From Chitinophagales bacterium (GTDB taxonomy: Bacteria; Bacteroidota; Bacteroidia; Chitinophagales; Saprospiraceae): a DNA stretch of 6,792 nucleotides. The DNA lies in the NCBI GenBank assembly GCA_013297575.1, contig JAAFHO010000319.1:1-6792 (forward strand). Reading direction: 5' to 3'. Positions 4,761 through 6,792 of the stretch are shown in pieces; position 1 is the first letter of the stretch; every line of letters begins with the position of its first letter. A program made the position numbers and the translations under genes. Under the pieces are notes generated by a model. The model was not told the origin of the DNA. It made no database searches and saw only the letters and a program-made list of their open reading frames with translations.

Positions 4761-6332
4761 ATGATTACCTTAAAATTTTCTGTACTAGCACAGTACTGTT
4801 GTATTTTGGCTGGACTTTTTTTGATTTCGGCAAAAAACATGGAAACTAATGAACCTGGTGTATTGGCAAAAATCAGTGTTGCAGTCGACCCAGATGTATA
4901 TGACATTATACTATTAGCAACAGATAACAGTGGCTATTCCGAGTTAAAAGTAGTAGTTCATAGTAACCCAAGCCAAATAATTAATGATAGTATGTTTTTT
5001 TTCGTAATACTACCTGATGGAAATTATATAGAAATAAATCAATACAGCAAAGCAAGCTTGACCTCCAATAATTTCACAACTAAAGTAAAATTACAGTATT
5101 TTTCTGGTACTCCTACGCTAGACATTGGCAATATGGAGGCATGGTTAATGAAGAAAAATGACCCAAATCTTCCTCCAAAACCTAAAACAACAAGTTCTGT
5201 ACCAAGAGGAGAATCAAAATATCAACCTAGTATAATAAATCCGTCATTAACTCCTCCACTAAACATTCCAAATGCAGATACCTATATAAACAACACCGAA
5301 TCCATTGAAATTGGTACATCTTGGGCGCCATGGGATACGACTACTGCTTATTATTATCTGATTATTTCATACACCAATAGAACCAATTTGCCAAATTTAA
5401 ATGGAATCATTACGCTTTCAAATTGCTTGAGCCAAGACCCAACTGGATTTAAGCCAGTAGGATATTTTACCTATAATGCTGATGGACTCAATACTAAATC
5501 TCCACTTTCCACTATTACAAACGGTGCTATTCCTACTTTCAGTTTTGCTAATCTAAAGCAAAATGAAGTACGCCATATCTATGTGCAGATGGATAGAGAT
5601 GTTCCTCATATTGGTAAAATAGCAGAGTATCAAGCGACGATCAAATACAATATAATCGATAAGCCAATTGACCCATCACTAACACAAAGATCTCCATGTA
5701 CAAAAATACTTTTATCCACTGCTCCACACGATCCTAACAGAAAAATAGTGGATCAAACTGGTTGTACCGAAAATGGGACAGGTATGCTAAATTATTATAT
5801 TTCTTTTCAGAATGAAGGAAATGATTATGCAAAAAACGTTTTTGTGTACGATCAGTTACCTGCACAACTTCGCCCCTATCAAGTGACACCCTTAGAGGCG
5901 AGTCACTTGAATACCTTTACTCCGTCGGTTAATGTTGGGGACATTAAGTTTAGTTTCTTCAATATTAATTTACCTGGTAGTACCCAAAGAAGTCCCCAAA
6001 GATACAACTACAATGAAACAGTGGGCTGGGTCAAGTTTTCGTGTGCCGCAACTTGTCCACCTAAAGGGCAAAGTATTGAGAATTTTGCAAGTATTGTGTT
6101 TCAAAATCCCGATTTAAATGGTCTGCCAGGCGTTTTTCAGGATACAATAAATACAGATACGATACATACGGTGGCCGATACTATATTGCGCCCTACTTGG
6201 CCAATAGTAGTAGCAAATCCTAGCTCTTGCATCCCAAAACATTGCCACTCCATAGGTGGAAGACGTTGTAGATTATATTTTTGTTTATTCCGCAGGTGCA
6301 AGCAGTATGCTGAGACCAAACCAAAAAAATAA
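4761..6332 (+). CDS. Exported DUF11-like surface protein, 3' end possibly frameshifted
   Basis: 523 residues as read. Residues 1-24 look like a signal peptide (short N-region with Lys5, then SVLAQYCCILAGLFLISA), so the product should be exported. Residues 133-173 are a Pro-rich linker (NDPNLPPKPKTTSSVPRG and on to TPPLNIPNAD). Residues about 335-450 resemble the DUF11-type or related Bacteroidota beta-sandwich: LNYYISFQNEGNDYAKNVFV, YDQLPAQL, then VGWVKFSC and IENFASIVFQNPD. Such domains occur in large surface and adhesion proteins. No T9SS tail is seen. The last ~25 residues are Arg/Cys-rich and unlike the rest, while the +1 frame reads as good protein from 6256 to 6348. The original C-terminus was therefore probably different and the gene may overlap the CHAT gene's 3' end. 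The start at 4761 is supported by the signal peptide. The function is unknown; a role as sensor, substrate or surface partner of the CHAT protein is speculation. Confidence 0.75.
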   Translation: MITLKFSVLAQYCCILAGLFLISAKNMETNEPGVLAKISVAVDPDVYDIILLATDNSGYSELKVVVHSNPSQIINDSMFFFVILPDGNYIEINQYSKASLTSNNFTTKVKLQYFSGTPTLDIGNMEAWLMKKNDPNLPPKPKTTSSVPRGESKYQPSIINPSLTPPLNIPNADTYINNTESIEIGTSWAPWDTTTAYYYLIISYTNRTNLPNLNGIITLSNCLSQDPTGFKPVGYFTYNADGLNTKSPLSTITNGAIPTFSFANLKQNEVRHIYVQMDRDVPHIGKIAEYQATIKYNIIDKPIDPSLTQRSPCTKILLSTAPHDPNRKIVDQTGCTENGTGMLNYYISFQNEGNDYAKNVFVYDQLPAQLRPYQVTPLEASHLNTFTPSVNVGDIKFSFFNINLPGSTQRSPQRYNYNETVGWVKFSCAATCPPKGQSIENFASIVFQNPDLNGLPGVFQDTINTDTIHTVADTILRPTWPIVVANPSSCIPKHCHSIGGRRCRLYFCLFRRCKQYAETKPKK

Positions 6333-6340
6333 AGACCAGT

Positions 6341-6792
6341 TTATTTAACACGAGCGTACAACTTCACTACACACCAAAATGCCAAAGCACAGGACAGGCC
6401 AGCAAGCACCCATTTCCACAATGGGTAGCTGCTGTCTTGCACTGGTTGCATACTACCCGATACCATAAAACCCGCCCAATACAGCGGCGCATTAAATGCC
6501 GACAATGACGGTTTGTCCAACATCGCCAATTTTGCCTGTTGTAAAGCGATATCCTTGGGAACTCCTTGTTTTATTTGCTCAAAAAAAGCAGGAACTACCT
6601 CAAAGGCAGCGTTGTCTTCGGTATTCCATTGCGTCATCAGTACGCTTTTTGCACCCGCCATCAGGAACGCTCGCCCCAAACTGGACACTCCTTCACCGGG
6701 CATCAATGCCCCTTTTGCGGTGTTACAAGCACTCAAAACGACCAAATCTGATGAACAGGATTGAGCCGCAATTTCAGCAGCCGATAAATATT
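6341..6792 (-). CDS. CHAT-domain (caspase-like) protease, C-terminal part with membrane anchor
   Basis: The frame is open from the window edge (149 residues visible), so the N-terminal part, probably with TPR repeats and the catalytic His, lies outside. I extended it past the internal TTG at 6745: the bases up to 6792 read YLSAAEIAAQSCSSD and continue into DLVVLSACNTAKG. SACNT is the hallmark CHAT motif with the catalytic Cys at 6727-6725. It is followed by GEGVSSLGRAFLMAGAKSVL, then TQWNTEDNAA, IALQQAKLAML and the closing APLYWAGFMVSG, all standard CHAT features. The final 27 residues (YPLWKWVLAGLSCALAFWCV, then VKLYARVK) form one transmembrane helix with a short basic tail, so the protease is membrane anchored. 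CHAT domains are clan CD cysteine peptidases related to caspases and separases. It converges with the surface-protein gene, with 8 bases between the stops as read. Confidence 0.9.
   Translation of the reverse strand, partial: YLSAAEIAAQSCSSDLVVLSACNTAKGALMPGEGVSSLGRAFLMAGAKSVLMTQWNTEDNAAFEVVPAFFEQIKQGVPKDIALQQAKLAMLDKPSLSAFNAPLYWAGFMVSGSMQPVQDSSYPLWKWVLAGLSCALAFWCVVKLYARVK

Noticed and set aside
2181..6792. A type III-E CRISPR (Craspase) locus
   Set aside because: No direct repeats with spacers, no gRAMP effector and no Cas1 or Cas2 are seen. Only the CHAT/sigma composition is shared, so it is kept as an analogy.

Overview
The window looks like a chromosomal segment from a Bacteroidota bacterium, most likely in or near the Saprospiria (Haliscomenobacter/Lewinella type). 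The reasons are: two proteins with C-terminal type IX secretion (T9SS) sorting domains, a CarboxypepD_reg-like domain, A/T-rich leaders without Shine-Dalgarno sequences, TAnnTTTG-like promoter boxes, and a sigma factor / membrane TPR / CHAT gene set that I associate with large Saprospiria genomes. The taxonomic call is inference from gene content. I saw no rRNA, tRNA, CRISPR array, transposase or integrase.

Layout. (1) 1-692, minus: 5' part of a secreted protein with a signal peptide and beta-propeller-like repeats; its 3' end lies outside the window. (2) 763-1212, minus: a short ORF that is mostly a T9SS sorting domain and lacks a signal peptide, probably the tail of a lost larger gene; a strong stem-loop (715-748) follows it. 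(3) 1513-2172, plus: a small secreted protein with a CarboxypepD_reg-like domain and a T9SS tail. (4) 2181-2852 and 3024-3743, minus: an apparent two-gene unit, an ECF-like sigma factor followed by a single-pass membrane TPR protein that could be its anti-sigma partner. Their 170-base gap is almost entirely one long imperfect inverted repeat (2861-3029). (5) 4004-4565, plus: a Cys-rich small protein of unrecognised family whose 5' end appears frameshifted. (6) 4761-6332, plus: an exported DUF11-like surface protein whose last ~30 codons may also be frameshifted. (7) 6341-6792, minus: the C-terminal part of a CHAT (caspase-like) protease with a C-terminal membrane anchor; it continues beyond the window.

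How they may work together. The sigma factor, membrane TPR protein, Cys-rich protein, surface protein and CHAT protease lie within about 4.6 kb. This composition recalls the type III-E CRISPR signalling module, where a TPR-CHAT protease cleaves a partner that controls a sigma factor, but no CRISPR component is visible here. A CRISPR-independent CHAT/sigma signalling locus is a testable hypothesis, not a demonstrated function. Two suspected frameshifts and a T9SS stub suggest that parts of the locus are decaying, or that the sequence contains indel errors.
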